From Armatimonadota bacterium (GTDB lineage: Bacteria; Armatimonadota; Fimbriimonadia; Fimbriimonadales; Fimbriimonadaceae), in contig JANYLD010000277.1 in the NCBI GenBank assembly GCA_025363835.1, positions 1 to 39,245 of the forward strand: 39,245 bases of DNA, given 5' to 3'. How positions within the stretch are numbered: the first letter of the stretch is position 1; every line of letters begins with the position of its first letter. A program made the translations under genes and the position numbers. Of this stretch, positions 6,618-17,427 are shown piece by piece. The notes beneath the pieces are model-generated. The model saw nothing but the letters and a program-made list of their open reading frames with translations. It ran no database searches and was not told where the DNA came from.

Positions 6618-7442
6618 ATGATTATCTGTCCTTGGTGCGGCCAACAAACTAAATCAGACGCCGTCTGCGATTGGTGCAAGCGGCCGCTTGACCGCAAGGT
6701 CGCTCCTCCTCCTGGCGCCCGCAGCGATCTGGACTTTCTAAAAGACGAATCGGAAGTTGACCGCTACGGCATTCTGAAAATAGCTGCAGGCGCAGCCTGC
6801 GCCGTCGCGATCGGCGCCGCCCTTTACTTTGTCCTCTTCCATCAGTCCAACGAAACAGCGGTAGCCCAAACCGGCGGAGCCGCTCAGCAAACTGCAACTC
6901 CTGTGGTCTCCTCCACCACCGTTCCGCCTGCCAGACTTGTCTTCCAGCCGCAGTTCCGCGATCACACCGAGGAGTTCTGGCTAAACAACTTCGATGTCTC
7001 AAACGCCAGGGGTGCAAACTGGACGAACGCGCAGCCTCCAGCTCGGGGCAGCGCAAACGTCCCCGTGAACTTTGCAATGAACTCTCCCGTTAAGTTGCAG
7101 AACGTAGAAATGACCATGATTTCCCTGCCAGGGAACGTGAAACGCGTCGCTGGCCGAGCGGACATCGTCAACACATCGGACAAGAACGTCGTCGACTATC
7201 GCATAGAGCTCGTTTGGGCCGCCAACGACTATTCGATGATGCCCCTTCAAGGAACCCAGGAGGCCCTCCACCAGGTTTACCAGCGAGCCTTGCGGCCAGG
7301 TAAGAAAATGGCGGTTCAACTGGTGTCTCTGAAGATCAAAAACAGGCCGGAAGGCACGCCCAACGCCGTGCGGCTCACCGCATGGCTAGACGGAAGTCCG
7401 GGCACGGGCGTAGACGAGTATCAACTTCAGTTCAGCCACTAG
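6618..7442 (+). CDS. Zinc-ribbon membrane protein of unknown function
   Basis: The 274-residue product starts with a zinc ribbon, CPWC (residues 4-7) and CDWC (17-20), then a linker, one transmembrane helix (about 54-73) and an Ala/Thr/Val-rich stretch. A C-terminal domain of about 170 residues follows, rich in beta-strand patterns (VNFAMNSPVKLQNVEMTMIS; VAGRADIVNTSDKNVVDYRIEL). The last part resembles FxLyD or other Ig-like domains that follow membrane-anchored zinc ribbons in unrelated bacteria, but I cannot assign it. ATG 6618 is chosen because it opens the zinc ribbon. A TATACT hexamer lies 38 nt upstream. The 3' end overlaps the convergent lpxC gene by 11 bp. Confidence 0.75.
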   Translation: MIICPWCGQQTKSDAVCDWCKRPLDRKVAPPPGARSDLDFLKDESEVDRYGILKIAAGAACAVAIGAALYFVLFHQSNETAVAQTGGAAQQTATPVVSSTTVPPARLVFQPQFRDHTEEFWLNNFDVSNARGANWTNAQPPARGSANVPVNFAMNSPVKLQNVEMTMISLPGNVKRVAGRADIVNTSDKNVVDYRIELVWAANDYSMMPLQGTQEALHQVYQRALRPGKKMAVQLVSLKIKNRPEGTPNAVRLTAWLDGSPGTGVDEYQLQFSH

Positions 7443-8238
7443 TGCCAAATACGGCCTGGCGCAACATGGCTGCCGCCTTGACATTCGAGGCATGCCCACT
7501 GCGCTCCGCGCTCACGTTCAACTGCTTCACCGGCACGCCTGACAGGTACAAATCGCCCATCAGGTCGAGAAGCTTATGTCTCGCAGGCTCGTCAGGAAAT
7601 CGGGCCTCGCCCTCGTAACCGTCGTCCCCGAGGATGAGAACACTCTTTTCATCCAGCCCTTTTCCAAGTCCACTGGCGAGCGCTTGGGGGACTTCCTCCC
7701 TCAGCGCGAATGTGCGCGCGGGCGCGACTTGCTGGGCGTAATGGTCGACGACGTCCTCACATTCAAAGATCATGTCCTGAGGCCAACGCTCCCCGGTGTC
7801 ATAGCGGTACGACCAGTGCCCTGACCCTTTGGACACTGCGATCTTGATCGACTCTTGTTGGATGAAGACGCGGCTGAACAGGCCCTCAATTTCCTTATCT
7901 GGCAAGGGCTCGAAGCCGGCATCGGCCATAGCCGCAACATACTCGGCCGAGCTGCCATCCAATGCTGGCAACTCGGGGGCCGAGAGGCTTACCGTTGCAT
8001 CGGTGATCTCCAGCCCGGCAAAGGCGCTCATGAGGTGCTCAATGGTCGATATCTCTCCGAGTCGAGTGCACCTTCGCGTGTCGGTGACGTTTTCAGGGAT
8101 CGCCTGCACGGCGAGAATTCCACGTCTGAAATAGATGCCATTCTCGGCCGGCGCGATAATGAGGTCAACAGGGACTCCGGAATGCAGGCCGTGGCCCGAC
8201 AGCCGCACCTCCCGTCGTAATGTGAGGCGGTTCATCAT
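7432..8238 (-). CDS. lpxC: UDP-3-O-acyl-N-acetylglucosamine deacetylase
   Basis: LpxC is the zinc-dependent, committed step of lipid A synthesis in the cytoplasm. The 268-residue product has SGHGLHSG near the N-terminus, the zinc-site motif [12 protein letters not shown] (about 64-75), [22 protein letters not shown], the catalytic [15 protein letters not shown] block (about 222-236) and SGHASN (about 247-252) with the final histidine. It is shorter than the usual 300 or so residues and is not fused to FabZ. The start codon overlaps the lpxD stop as ATGA (8235-8238), so it is probably translationally coupled as the last gene of the envelope operon. Its 3' end overlaps the convergent zinc-ribbon gene. 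Confidence 0.95.
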   Translation of the reverse strand: MMNRLTLRREVRLSGHGLHSGVPVDLIIAPAENGIYFRRGILAVQAIPENVTDTRRCTRLGEISTIEHLMSAFAGLEITDATVSLSAPELPALDGSSAEYVAAMADAGFEPLPDKEIEGLFSRVFIQQESIKIAVSKGSGHWSYRYDTGERWPQDMIFECEDVVDHYAQQVAPARTFALREEVPQALASGLGKGLDEKSVLILGDDGYEGEARFPDEPARHKLLDLMGDLYLSGVPVKQLNVSAERSGHASNVKAAAMLRQAVFGTSG

Positions 8239-9239
8239 CGGTCGTTGGCTCGCTTTTCCAATTTCTTGAGGCGGGCGAAGAGCTCAGGCAACTTTAGAGT
8301 CAAAAGCAAAACTTTCTTAGCTTCAAAGCTAGGGCGAGCGGGAAAGCCCATGTATTCTCCCGGCGACTCAATACTTTGCAGCACCGCGGCTCGAGCGGTG
8401 AGTACGACGTCGTTCCCAATCACCATGTGGTCCGCGGACCCCGATTGTCCTCCGGCCATCACCCGGTCTCCAACCTTGGTGCTTCCTGCGATGCCAACCT
8501 GGGAAGCGATCGCACAATGCGACCCGATCTCAACGTTGTGGGCGATCTGGACGAGATTGTCGATCTTGGTCCCTGGACCGACGCGGGTTTCGCCAACCGT
8601 AGCCCGGTCGATCGCAGTAAGAGCTCCGATCTCGCAATCTGACTCGATGACGACGGCGCCGACTTGTGGGACCTTCAATCGCTTCGACCCATCCCAAACA
8701 TATCCAAAGCCGTCCGCGCCCAACACCGCGCCCGCGTGAACGATTACCCTTTCTCCCAGCCGGACCCTCGTGTAAAGGACCGCATGGGGGAAGATAGCGC
8801 ATCCCGCCCCTAGGTCGCAATTCTCGCCGATGTAGGCAAAAGGGTAGACCCGGCAACCAGCTCCAATCCGAGCGCCCCGCTCAATGACCGCATAGGGGCC
8901 AACCTGAGCGCTCGGGTCTACCGTCGCCGTGGGATCGACGATAGCGGTTGCATGAACGCCTGGGTTAAGGCTCAAGGGCTGCTCAGCCCTCTGGAGTAAA
9001 GCAAAGAATGCCGCTCTGGGGTTATCGACGTGAATGAACGGCTTCTTGCCCCTCAGGCTCCTGGGAAGTAGTAGCGCAACTGCGCCGCCTTGCTCGGCGA
9101 TCTCCAAGTAGCTCTCGGACTCTGCAAACGCAATTCCACCCAGCTCTTTGACTTCAGGCGAAACGGGTTCGGATATCTCCAATTCTGCGGGGCCATTGAG
9201 CTCGCCGCCAACCAGAATGGCAACTTCCGCAAGGGTCAC
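8235..9239 (-). CDS. lpxD: UDP-3-O-(3-hydroxyacyl)glucosamine N-acyltransferase
   Basis: LpxD adds the second acyl chain in lipid A synthesis. The product has the uridine-binding N-terminal domain ([15 protein letters not shown]), then a left-handed beta-helix of hexapeptide repeats (about 100-290) with DGFGYVWDG, the catalytic-histidine region [11 protein letters not shown] and [12 protein letters not shown], and a C-terminal helix rich in Leu/Lys. I choose GTG 9239 (334 residues): GGAAGGAG lies about 8 nt upstream, the codon overlaps the previous stop as GTGA, and the first residues align with the start of known LpxD proteins. ATG 9260 would add 7 residues and is the alternative. It is coupled to lpxC by a 4-nt overlap. 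Confidence 0.95.
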   Translation of the reverse strand: MTLAEVAILVGGELNGPAELEISEPVSPEVKELGGIAFAESESYLEIAEQGGAVALLLPRSLRGKKPFIHVDNPRAAFFALLQRAEQPLSLNPGVHATAIVDPTATVDPSAQVGPYAVIERGARIGAGCRVYPFAYIGENCDLGAGCAIFPHAVLYTRVRLGERVIVHAGAVLGADGFGYVWDGSKRLKVPQVGAVVIESDCEIGALTAIDRATVGETRVGPGTKIDNLVQIAHNVEIGSHCAIASQVGIAGSTKVGDRVMAGGQSGSADHMVIGNDVVLTARAAVLQSIESPGEYMGFPARPSFEAKKVLLLTLKLPELFARLKKLEKRANDR

Positions 9240-10237
9240 AGCTTCCGCTCCTTCCGCCATCTCACAAAGTCCAACGTGACATTCGGAACTCCATCCGGGC
9301 TGTCGGAAAGCTGGTATCCGTTGACCGCGCTCCACATCTGCAACTGATCCTTTAAAATTGTCCGCCTCTGGTCGAGGGTCAGTGTTCGCTCTCTCACGTT
9401 TGGCGCCGCTATCGGGGCGGGAACGGCAGGAAGGGTCACCGACTCGGCGGGCTGACCGGGCATATCAACCTTGGCGCTGCTCATCACGAGAGGCGCAAGT
9501 AACTTGAAGGACTTGGCAGCTTCTGCGGTGGCTTCTTGTTCAGCGCGAGCAAAGGCGGCCGCCCGATCCTGTTCAATCTGAAGATTCGCTTCCGTAAGGT
9601 CCGTATCGTATTTCTGGGCAGCTGCAGCGAGCAGGGAAGCGGACTTCGCTTTATAGTCCGCATCGAGCCCAGCGATGTCCTTTCTGAGCTGCACAGCTTG
9701 AGCAAGGCGCCCCTCCACAAACTTTGGCACAGCTGCGGTTGGCGGTATCGACAGCGGGTTGGGGTCCGGAAAGCCGACAAGGGAAGTCAATTGAGCCAGC
9801 TTTGCACCACGCTTCTGCGCATAGGTATCGAATTCTGTACGAATGGCGGCCAGCGCCTCCTCATAAGCCGTTCGCTTGGAAGGCTCCAGAGATTTGATTC
9901 TCGCTTGTCCGGCCCTTTCTACTTCACGGACATAACGCTGGGCCAGCAGCGTTGTTAATTCGCGGACGGCGGCTTGGCGATTGAGCTCCAGCAGAGCGCT
10001 TGCCTGCCGCGCAGACGCACCTTCGACAAGGAGGGTCCGGGGCGCCACAGCAGGAACGCTCAAGGTCTTGGCGGGCAAACCGACCGGTGGGTGCGGCACG
10101 GGGCGAGAAGGGAGCGGAGACCCTGAATAAGAGGCGAGAACGGCCTCGAAGTCGACGTAAACACGCTGGTGCGTGGCCTGACGACATCCGAGGCCGAACA
10201 AGACAACGGCTCCTAAAGCAAGATTACTTTTGCGCAT
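9236..10237 (-). CDS. Coiled-coil lipoprotein, OmpH/Skp-like, in the envelope operon
   Basis: This 333-residue protein has a lipoprotein signal ending in a lipobox (FGLGC, Cys about residue 18). The mature part starts [13 protein letters not shown], which resembles the first strand of OmpH/Skp proteins, followed by long Ala/Glu/Lys/Arg-rich helices that look like coiled coil (about 70-240) and a Pro/Val/Ala linker. The C-terminus is basic (WRKERKL). Position between an OmpH paralogue (14-bp overlap upstream) and lpxD (4-nt overlap downstream) suggests a periplasmic, membrane-tethered role in outer-membrane biogenesis. Function is inferred from context; the OmpH likeness is weak. Confidence 0.75.
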   Translation of the reverse strand: MRKSNLALGAVVLFGLGCRQATHQRVYVDFEAVLASYSGSPLPSRPVPHPPVGLPAKTLSVPAVAPRTLLVEGASARQASALLELNRQAAVRELTTLLAQRYVREVERAGQARIKSLEPSKRTAYEEALAAIRTEFDTYAQKRGAKLAQLTSLVGFPDPNPLSIPPTAAVPKFVEGRLAQAVQLRKDIAGLDADYKAKSASLLAAAAQKYDTDLTEANLQIEQDRAAAFARAEQEATAEAAKSFKLLAPLVMSSAKVDMPGQPAESVTLPAVPAPIAAPNVRERTLTLDQRRTILKDQLQMWSAVNGYQLSDSPDGVPNVTLDFVRWRKERKL

Positions 10238-10865
10238 TCATGGCCTGGAGGGCCGCGTCAGAAAGGTCATTTGCACCATAGGGCGCCACGCTCTCGTCGA
10301 AAACGATCGAATACCCCTGGGCCTTAGCCACGGTCTGAACGGCGTTCCGAGCCTTGTTTATACTATCGAGCTTCTTCTGATCGCTCCAGTCTTGCAAGGA
10401 ACTCATGAACTCGTTGTACCAACGCTGCTGGGTTTGCTGCATGACCTCCGCGCGGTGAGAGTATTCGCTGAGTTGAGTCTGCTCCTCCGGCGTGAGGTTG
10501 GTCTTGCCGGAAAGCGCTTGATAGTTCTTCGTCGACGCAGTTACGTCCGCCTCGGTCTTCGTAATCGCCGCTTTGTCTGCGTCCGTGGCATTCTCCTTGA
10601 CCGTGAGGTCGTGGAGCTGCTGGGCCTGCTCGGTGGTTAGCACTGCGTTCTGATCGACGAACTCAAGGAGACCTTGCCGGGCGGCCTTCATAGCGGTGAA
10701 GTGCGCGCTGTTAGCTTGACCGTAGGTGCTCTTGTCAACCACCGAGCCGATGTCGACGACGCCCGTCTTATCCGTTGGACCTTGGAAGCCCGAAGCGAGC
10801 ATGATTCCGCCGATTGCGGCCGCGAAGACCCACCCGAGCTGGTCAAATTTACTGCTGATTCCCAT
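10224..10865 (-). CDS. OmpH/Skp-family periplasmic chaperone-like protein, paralogue 2
   Basis: The 213-residue product has an N-terminal signal (hydrophobic about 13-27, ending LASGFQG), then the OmpH first strand (GVVDIGSVV) and long alpha-helical arms with heptad-like Leu/Ala/Gln patterns, closing with the strand YSIVFDESVAPYGANDL. Skp/OmpH trimers hold unfolded outer-membrane proteins on the way to BamA. It shares layout and C-terminal sequence (xESVAPxxxNDxxxxAxxxMNAxK) with the next gene upstream, so the two are tandem duplicates. ATG 10865 lies 4 nt after the previous stop; an ATG at 10883 would overlap it. Confidence 0.85.
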   Translation of the reverse strand: MGISSKFDQLGWVFAAAIGGIMLASGFQGPTDKTGVVDIGSVVDKSTYGQANSAHFTAMKAARQGLLEFVDQNAVLTTEQAQQLHDLTVKENATDADKAAITKTEADVTASTKNYQALSGKTNLTPEEQTQLSEYSHRAEVMQQTQQRWYNEFMSSLQDWSDQKKLDSINKARNAVQTVAKAQGYSIVFDESVAPYGANDLSDAALQAMNAQK

Positions 10866-10869
10866 AAAC

Positions 10870-11499
10870 TTACTTCTTTGCATTCATCACCTTAAGCGCG
10901 TCGGCTGTTATGTCGTTGCTGGAAAACGGGGCAACCGATTCCGTGAAGATCACCGTGTATCCCTGCTTCTTCCCCACCTCTTGAACGGCGGCTTGGGCCC
11001 GGTCAAGAACGTCGTTACGCATCTTCTCTTGGGCTGCGGTCATCTCGTCGTTAAACTCCTTGCCCCAGCGCTGCGACATCGCATCCGTTTGCTGGGCTTG
11101 AGCGTTGAAGGCTTGCAGTTTGCTGACTTCGTCCGAGGTCGGACTTGCTTTGGTCTGCAGAGCTTGGAACGCCTGGTTTGTTGCGATCACGTCGGATTTG
11201 ACTTTGTCCAACTCGGCCTTATCTGCGGGAGTAGGGTCGGCTTTCAAGCTCAGGGTTCTAAACTTGGCCGCCTGATCGGGCGTGATCGTTCGATAGGTTC
11301 GAATGAACTGAATGACGTCTGAACGGGTGTCGCCCATCGCCTTTAGTGCGCCCTGTTTCATCTGCGTGAACTCGCTGTTCTGAAATAGGTATTGAACATC
11401 GGCCACGCCGACTTTGGTTGAGGTGGTCTGGAAACCTCCCGCGAACATGACTCCCGCCATGCCCGCCGCAAGGATCCAGCCTAGCTTTTGGATTTTCAT
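10870..11499 (-). CDS. OmpH/Skp-family periplasmic chaperone-like protein, paralogue 1
   Basis: This 209-residue protein is the upstream twin of 10224-10865. It has a signal segment (LGWILAAGMAGVMFAGG), the OmpH strand VGVADVQYLFQ, helical arms and a closing strand YTVIFTESVAPFSSND. It lies 11 nt downstream of bamA in the same operon, the position skp has in enterobacteria (bamA-skp-lpxD). The two paralogues might form mixed trimers or serve different clients; the sequence does not decide this. Confidence 0.85.
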   Translation of the reverse strand: MKIQKLGWILAAGMAGVMFAGGFQTTSTKVGVADVQYLFQNSEFTQMKQGALKAMGDTRSDVIQFIRTYRTITPDQAAKFRTLSLKADPTPADKAELDKVKSDVIATNQAFQALQTKASPTSDEVSKLQAFNAQAQQTDAMSQRWGKEFNDEMTAAQEKMRNDVLDRAQAAVQEVGKKQGYTVIFTESVAPFSSNDITADALKVMNAKK

Positions 11500-11510
11500 A
11501 AGTGCTTGTT

Positions 11511-13292
11511 TTAGAATGACGTCCCAATAAGGAAGTGCGTACGGCTCTTACCCTTTTCGTTGAAGCCCAAGTCGAGACGAATTGGACCGAGCGGCGTTCG
11601 AAAGCTCACGCCGACGCCGTAGCCAATATGAAGGTCGGGCTTGGTCGACTGAGTGAAGCTTCCCACCGTCCCGTAGCCGCCCCACGCTCCACCGTAATCC
11701 ACGAAGCCAATGACATTCATAGATTTCTGGATCGGATACCGGTACTCGGCCGTGCTCAAGAACATTTGGCTGCCCCAGAAGCGATCTTCGTCGTAGCCGC
11801 GCAACGTGTCGGATCCCCCGGCGAAGAACTGTTCAAAGAACGGCGCCCGGCCGTTGATCTCGCCATAGCGAACCCGCAGGGCAAGAACTCGGCGAGGCTC
11901 GGCCAGATCTTTGAGGCGAGGCGGCTGTTTCGTAAAGTAGCGCCTGTATTCAAGGAACGACTTCACGTACGTCGAATGCCCAAGCAACGAATTGCCAACG
12001 GCTCCGCCGGCCTCCGTGATGTTCGCAAAGCCAGGCTGCGCTTCGGCGTGGATCCAATCACCTCGGGAGGGGTCGATGTCCGTGTCCCGTTTATTTCTCG
12101 TGAGGCCAAGCGTTATCGAGTTGAGGTTGCCGTCCTGCTTGATGAAGTCATTTGGGTTGGTGGCCTGTATGTCGCCAGTTTTGACCGTCTCACTGCGAAG
12201 GCCGAGAGAGAAAGTCGTGTCGTCATTAAACGGCCTCTGGAAGCCGAGCGCTCCGCCGGTTCGGCGTTCGATGTACTGCCTGCCCGCCGTTGGGTTCGCC
12301 GCTCCTCCGAATCCGGTCCCCGTGAACCTATAGATAACGTGGCTGTACAGAGCCGCGCTCATGCTTGTGTCGTGGTGGTCTATAAAGGGATTGCCGTAGT
12401 CGAGGTCGACGCTCGTTCCGCCGCCTTGAGTCGACTGAAGGATGCTTACCCCCACGTTCTGTCCGGTTCCTCTGAAGTTCGGGTCCGATACCTTAACAAA
12501 GCCTGCGAGCGTGCTTCTCGGGTCCAACTGGAGACCGATGTTGAACGTCCCTGTCTTGGTCTCTTTCAGAACCGCGGTGAGGTCCACTTTGCCGGGATCG
12601 CTCCCCGTGTCGTTGCGGCTTTCCACTGACTCAAACCATTGCGTCCCGTAAAGTCTGCGGAGATCGTTTTGCCACTTGGTCAGGTTGAAGGGATCGCCCG
12701 GTTTGGTCTTAATCAGACGCCGGAGAACACTTTCTTTGGTGCGCCCGTCTTTGTCTTCGATATTGATCTTCTCAACGGAGGCCTCGGTAATGGCAACGTT
12801 GAGGGTATTGGGTGATTCTTGGAGCGGAGCAAAGTCTGCGACGAGGGCAAAGAAGCCCTTTTTCTTATACAGATTCTCAATGTTCGTGGTGCTCGGATTT
12901 CGTTGATTGAGGTTGTAGATGTCCCCCGGCTTGAGCGTAATTGCCTTCATGATCTCGTCGGTCGCTATCGCCTTGTTTCCGGTAACCCGGATCTCTTTGA
13001 TCTGCGGGTACTCAGAGACGATTACCGCGACTCGCCAGTCATTGCTCACCGATTCGGCGTGAACGTCCACCGCCTGGAAGAAGCCTAGGTTCTCAATCGC
13101 GAGCTTGTCCTGATCCAAGCTTTCTTGAACGTAGGGCTGCCCGACCTTGGTTCGCATAGCAGCCAGGATCGCTTCACGAGAAACGTGCTGATTGCCTTGA
13201 ACGACGATGTCTTTTATGACGCCCGTTCCTTGGGCTCCTGCCACTACCACCGTGAGTAGCAGCGAAACGATCATCCAGATCCTTAAAACCAA
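11511..13292 (-). CDS. bamA: Outer membrane protein assembly factor BamA (Omp85)
   Basis: BamA inserts beta-barrel proteins into the outer membrane. The product has a signal peptide (WMIVSLLLTVVVAGAQG), three POTRA domains in the first 250 or so residues (IKDIVVQGNQHVSREAILAA; IKEIRVTGNKAIATDEIMKA; VEKINIEDKDGRTKESVLRR), and a 16-strand barrel domain with the SDTLRGYDEDRFWG motif of the L6 loop, GPIRLDLGF and a C-terminal Phe. Three POTRAs are fewer than the five of proteobacteria. I choose TTG 13292 (593 residues) because GGAGGAGG lies 6 nt upstream; the frame could open at TTG 13331 or shorten to ATG 13274. It sits between tamB and the two OmpH genes, consistent with a single envelope operon. 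Confidence 0.95.
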   Translation of the reverse strand: MVLRIWMIVSLLLTVVVAGAQGTGVIKDIVVQGNQHVSREAILAAMRTKVGQPYVQESLDQDKLAIENLGFFQAVDVHAESVSNDWRVAVIVSEYPQIKEIRVTGNKAIATDEIMKAITLKPGDIYNLNQRNPSTTNIENLYKKKGFFALVADFAPLQESPNTLNVAITEASVEKINIEDKDGRTKESVLRRLIKTKPGDPFNLTKWQNDLRRLYGTQWFESVESRNDTGSDPGKVDLTAVLKETKTGTFNIGLQLDPRSTLAGFVKVSDPNFRGTGQNVGVSILQSTQGGGTSVDLDYGNPFIDHHDTSMSAALYSHVIYRFTGTGFGGAANPTAGRQYIERRTGGALGFQRPFNDDTTFSLGLRSETVKTGDIQATNPNDFIKQDGNLNSITLGLTRNKRDTDIDPSRGDWIHAEAQPGFANITEAGGAVGNSLLGHSTYVKSFLEYRRYFTKQPPRLKDLAEPRRVLALRVRYGEINGRAPFFEQFFAGGSDTLRGYDEDRFWGSQMFLSTAEYRYPIQKSMNVIGFVDYGGAWGGYGTVGSFTQSTKPDLHIGYGVGVSFRTPLGPIRLDLGFNEKGKSRTHFLIGTSF

Positions 13293-13492
13293 ACGATTCC
13301 TCCTCCAGCCGAGCAACGCCGCAACGCTCAAGCAGGCGGCTTCCCCGGCAATTTACCTGGGGACCTTTTGAAAAGGTTCCTAGGTGGGCATACGAGAGTG
13401 CAGGTTCGCAAGAATTGCACTACTACGGCCTCGCAATTTTTCTCGCCGCGTCTTTGCCCTAAGCATATGATGCGCGAGCGGCCGTATCGTTT

Positions 13493-16400
13493 TCAAAATC
13501 GGAACCCATACTGCAGTCCCACCTTCCAAGGGCGGTCTTGGTCAATGCCGATATTAAACGAAGTGTTCCGCAGTGCTTTGCCTTTAAAGGGCAGGCGATA
13601 GACGAGCCGAAAGTCGAATTGCTGCTTGGAGCCTGGAAGGGGTTCTGATATCTGCCGCGTCCCCTGCAGGCTCAAAGTTCGGCTCACGTCCTTGGAGAAA
13701 GACAAATAAACCTGGCTCAATGTCCCGTATTCAACGTTCAGATAGTCGAGTCCCAGCCCCTTGGCGAAAGCGTTCGTGATCGGCGATAGCAGAGCGGGGA
13801 CCGCGTAGCCCGCAAGAGCGTTTCTCAAGTCTTTGCTCGCCTCAAATTTGGTGGCACTTCCTGCGAGCGCGGCTATGAGGTCCGCTTGGCCCAGGAGTGC
13901 AAGGATTCGGTCCTGTCCAAGCCCGGGCGGGTCGCTTTCAGCGGTTATGAACGTTTGCCCATTCTGCAGGAGGTCGCCCTTGACGTTCAGGGTGATATCG
14001 TAGTGCTGTGGGATGTCGCCGTATGCAGCAGTCGTAAGGCTCGTACGGCCCACCAGATCGACCATAAGGCTCGCCAACGTATCACCGCTAGGGTCAGTCC
14101 TGTAGCGGAGTTTGACAGTCCCTCCCGGGTCGATGCGAACCGATGAAGTCGGCAACTTGATCGTGCCGCCCATGACGGTCAAGTCAGAGGTGACCGCCGG
14201 AGCGTTCAGCGAGCCGGTCAGGGCGCCGTTTCCGATCATCCTGAGCCTTGCGAGACTGGTCGCGATCGTCGCCGTATCGGTCAGATCCAGCTTCACGTTA
14301 AAGCGCGGATCGATCACGTATTCGGGCGCCGAAGCAGTGGTGACGTCCCAACTGGGCAGTAGGGTGTTCACTCCACTCATCGAAGCGCTGCCCGTTATCT
14401 GCGGAGTTCTAAGCGGCCCTGCCACATTGATGTTCGCGTTGGCAGTGGCAACTAAGCGCCCGTTGTCTCCCCCGTCGTACTTGATTCCAAAATTGTGGAG
14501 GGTCAACCCGCCATCGACCGTCCGATCGAGAAGGGCCTGAACTCCACGGGAACTCAACTCCTTGATCCGATCCGTGACGTCCCCGATGGGCGCCCTGACG
14601 TTAGCGGAGACGGCTCCTCCCTGGGAACTCGTGGCGTCGAAATTGAGGCTGACATTGTCCGAGTCGACGGTTGCCTTCGCAGTCGCGTCGGTCAGGCTCG
14701 TTTGAACCTTCTTGAGGGCGAATGAAGACGCCTGCGCTGTTACCTGGCCGTTCAATTTGGCGCCCCCGACCGGGCCAGTGAGAGCCAGATGCCCGGCGAC
14801 CGTTCCCTTGGTTCTCGCAAGGTCTATTCCTGGGATGTACTCGCTCAAAGACGATAACTCTCTGGACGGCAAGTCAAGGGCAATCGAGAGTGGCTCCCCT
14901 TGAGGCAGAGTCAGAGGGTATTTCAGGGGTAGTTGTGCCGTCAGGTTGCCCTCAAAACCGCGGTAAAAGAGCTTTCCGGACGCTTCAATTCCACCCGCCA
15001 AAGTTCCGTCTGAGCGGGGAGTCGACTCGCTGATATTGATGGTGTCTAGCACCATTCCGAACACGAGCTGTTTGGCCTGACTGGTCGGATCCGTGGCCAA
15101 GGAGGTTCTGCTTGCGTCGAGCGAGGCCTGGACGACCGGACTCCTAGTTGGACCCGAAACGGCAAACGACAAGCCTGCGCGGCCGCTCACGCGTGTGAGA
15201 TTGTCGTCCGCGATGGAGAGGAGAGACAGGTCTACGTTGGTGAGGTCACCGTCGTACTTGACGTCGCCGTTCTCGTCGACGACACCCGAGGATTGGAGCA
15301 CGCCTGCCGGGCCCTGCCAATGGAGCTGAGCAACCGTCCAGAGCGGACCCTTCTTCGTAAACTTCGTATTGACCGCGCCCAGATCGCGACCCTCCAGATT
15401 GAGCCCGGTCAGGTCTAGCGTATTGACGTTAACGTCCGGTTTTTGAAGCGGGCCCGAAATCGAGGCTTGTGCATCGAAAACTCCTTCGACTCTCAAGAGG
15501 CGAGACTCGACGTCGCTGGTGGGCGGGGGGATGTACCTTTGAACCGCACTGTAAATGTCCTGAAGAGGGATGTGATAGGCGGTGAAATCGGCGGAAATGG
15601 ACTTCGCGTCCCGGTCAACCGCAAGGTTGCTGAGGTCCAGGTATCGCTCGAGGGTTCCGATCTGGGCAGAGCCAGAGAAGCCCTTAGGGCTCATCCCCGC
15701 TGTCCACGAGCCGCTGCCGACCAAGGTCTGGTTGATCTCCACGTCGGAAAGATTTCCGCTAGCGTTCGCGTAGCGAACCTCCGCGCCCGAAGTGGTGACA
15801 ACCGCAATCCCGGCAACCTTGCCATCGATGCTCGCCGTTTTATTGAGCTCGGGGGCCAAGTCCGATAGAGAAATGTTGGTGCCGGAGAGCTCGATCCGAG
15901 CTTGCTTGCTTTTTATGTTGCCCGAAGCTGAGGCCGCCAGAGTCCCGCCCGCAAAGTCCGCCCGAATCTCGGGAATCTTAAAATCATTTCCCCGAAGGGC
16001 GAGGGTTGCCCGCCCCTTGCCGATCGGGCGCCCGGCCACAACCAGGCCGTGGGTCTCCAAAGAAGCGTCCACGATAGGGTTTTTCACGGTGCCGCCGAGA
16101 GTCGCCTTGGGCACACTAACGATCCCGGATAATTGGTTACTGAGTTCAGAAACCGGTAAGTTTGCGGCAGAAAAGCTACCGTTCAAAGACCCACTTCCAA
16201 GAGCATAGCTCAGGTTTCCCGAGGCCTGAGCCGCCCCGCGGACTGCCTGCAGGCCTGTCGCCTTCAGAGCAGTTTTGTTAAGGTCCAGGTCGGCAATGAC
16301 GAACGGTATAAAGCGTTGGCCGAAGGTCAGGCCCAATATCTGTGCTTTGCCTCTAAGGTCCGGATTTGTGGGCGTGCCACTAACCTCGCCGCTGAAGCTT

Positions 16401-17389
16401 CCGGTTCCCGTGAGAGACGGCGAGAAGGCGGCCAACGAGATCCCGCGCGCGGCGAGCTTCAGAGCGAGCCGTCCATTGGAGTTCGCGTGCCCGGTCACGG
16501 CAGCCGTCCCAGTTGGCGTGTTGACTGAAAGCGTGGTCAAGTTCAGCCCTGAGTTGGCGTAGGATCCAGCGCCCTCGAACGTGCCTCTGAGCGTCTTGGA
16601 AGCACTCTTCGCCTGAAAGGCGATATTGCCGGAGGCCCGAAAGCTAGCAGTAGGAGCATTGACCGTCCCACTCAAGATGGCAACCCCGTCGCCCGACCCG
16701 GAAAGACCCTGAATGTGAACGGCTCGGCCAAGGGAAGCCAACTCCACTTTGCCTCCCGCAACTTGTCCCATGATCCGTTGGCCGGTGGGGTAATAGGCGA
16801 TCGAGCCCGTGAACGGCGAGCCCTGCCAGATTCCGCTCGCCCCCTCGACTCGGACGAGGCCACTTCCGGCCCGAACTAGACCGTGCGCTGATGTAACGCC
16901 TTGGCCTCCCAGAGTGAGGCGAGCGGCCTGCAAGCTACCGTCGTAGCGAATGCCATCGAGCTTGTCGTAGCTCAACCACCCTTGTCCGCTGGAGTCAGAA
17001 AAGGATAAGTTGGCCGGTATAAACTTGACAATGGACTCCGGGATGTCGCTCTTTGCAGCGATGGATGCGGTCACTGTTCCCGCAAACTGGGCCCCATTGG
17101 TCCATTCGGTCGCGCCCACGAACTTGGCGCTGCCCCCGGCCCGAGTCAACACGAGCGTCCCTGTTGCTCCATTGCCGGTAACCAGTCCATTGAAATCAGC
17201 GGCATCGAAGCGATCCTTTCCGCCATAGATAACGTTTGTGCCGCGAGCATTTAGAGAAGCGGCCATGAGCCAAGGCTTCTTATCGGGAATATAGAGCCGC
17301 ACTGGCCCTCGAGCGATGAATTTGCTCGCCGTGACATTTTTCAGGGCTCCCAACCCTCGTCCCTCAGGCGTCGTCCTGAAATGATTCAC
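13493..17389 (-). pseudogene. tamB: TamB-like translocation/assembly protein, main C-terminal part (frameshifted)
   Basis: TamB/YhdP-type proteins are long beta-groove bridges that span the periplasm, helping barrel assembly or phospholipid transport. This 1298-residue frame consists of many repeated beta-strand blocks with Gly/Asn/Ser turns (SGxISxxK-like) and ends in the DUF490/TamB C-terminal domain (RTLSLQGTRQISEP ... KVGLQYGFRF) with a terminal aromatic residue. It has no signal or anchor of its own. The missing N-terminus is the preceding reading frame at 17398-18060. The -1 frame is open from 17449 downwards, before the GTG used here, and reads on smoothly (LFHRVGQALDLTNAVNHF). I therefore read the two as one gene broken by a single frameshift. 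Reinitiation at GTG 17389, or programmed -1 frameshifting, are the alternatives. Confidence 0.8.
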
Positions 17390-17427
17390 CGCGTTGGTCA
17401 GGTCAAGGGCCTGACCAACGCGGTGAA
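17385..17427. repeat. Perfect 18-bp inverted repeat at the tamB frameshift
   Basis: Arms 17385-17402 and 17410-17427 are exact reverse complements (TTCACCGCGTTGGTCAGG) around a 7-nt loop. The hairpin spans the stop codon of the upstream frame (17398-17400) and the first codon of the downstream frame (17387-17389). No T-run follows on either strand, so it is not a standard terminator. Confidence 0.95.

Noticed and set aside
7432-8238. LpxC as truncated or degenerate
   Set aside because: It is short (268 residues), but the zinc-site and catalytic motifs are all present and in order; the reduction seems to be in loops and the C-terminal tail.
17385-17427. The 18-bp hairpin as an intrinsic terminator
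   Set aside because: There is no T-run after the stem on either strand and it lies inside a continuous gene.
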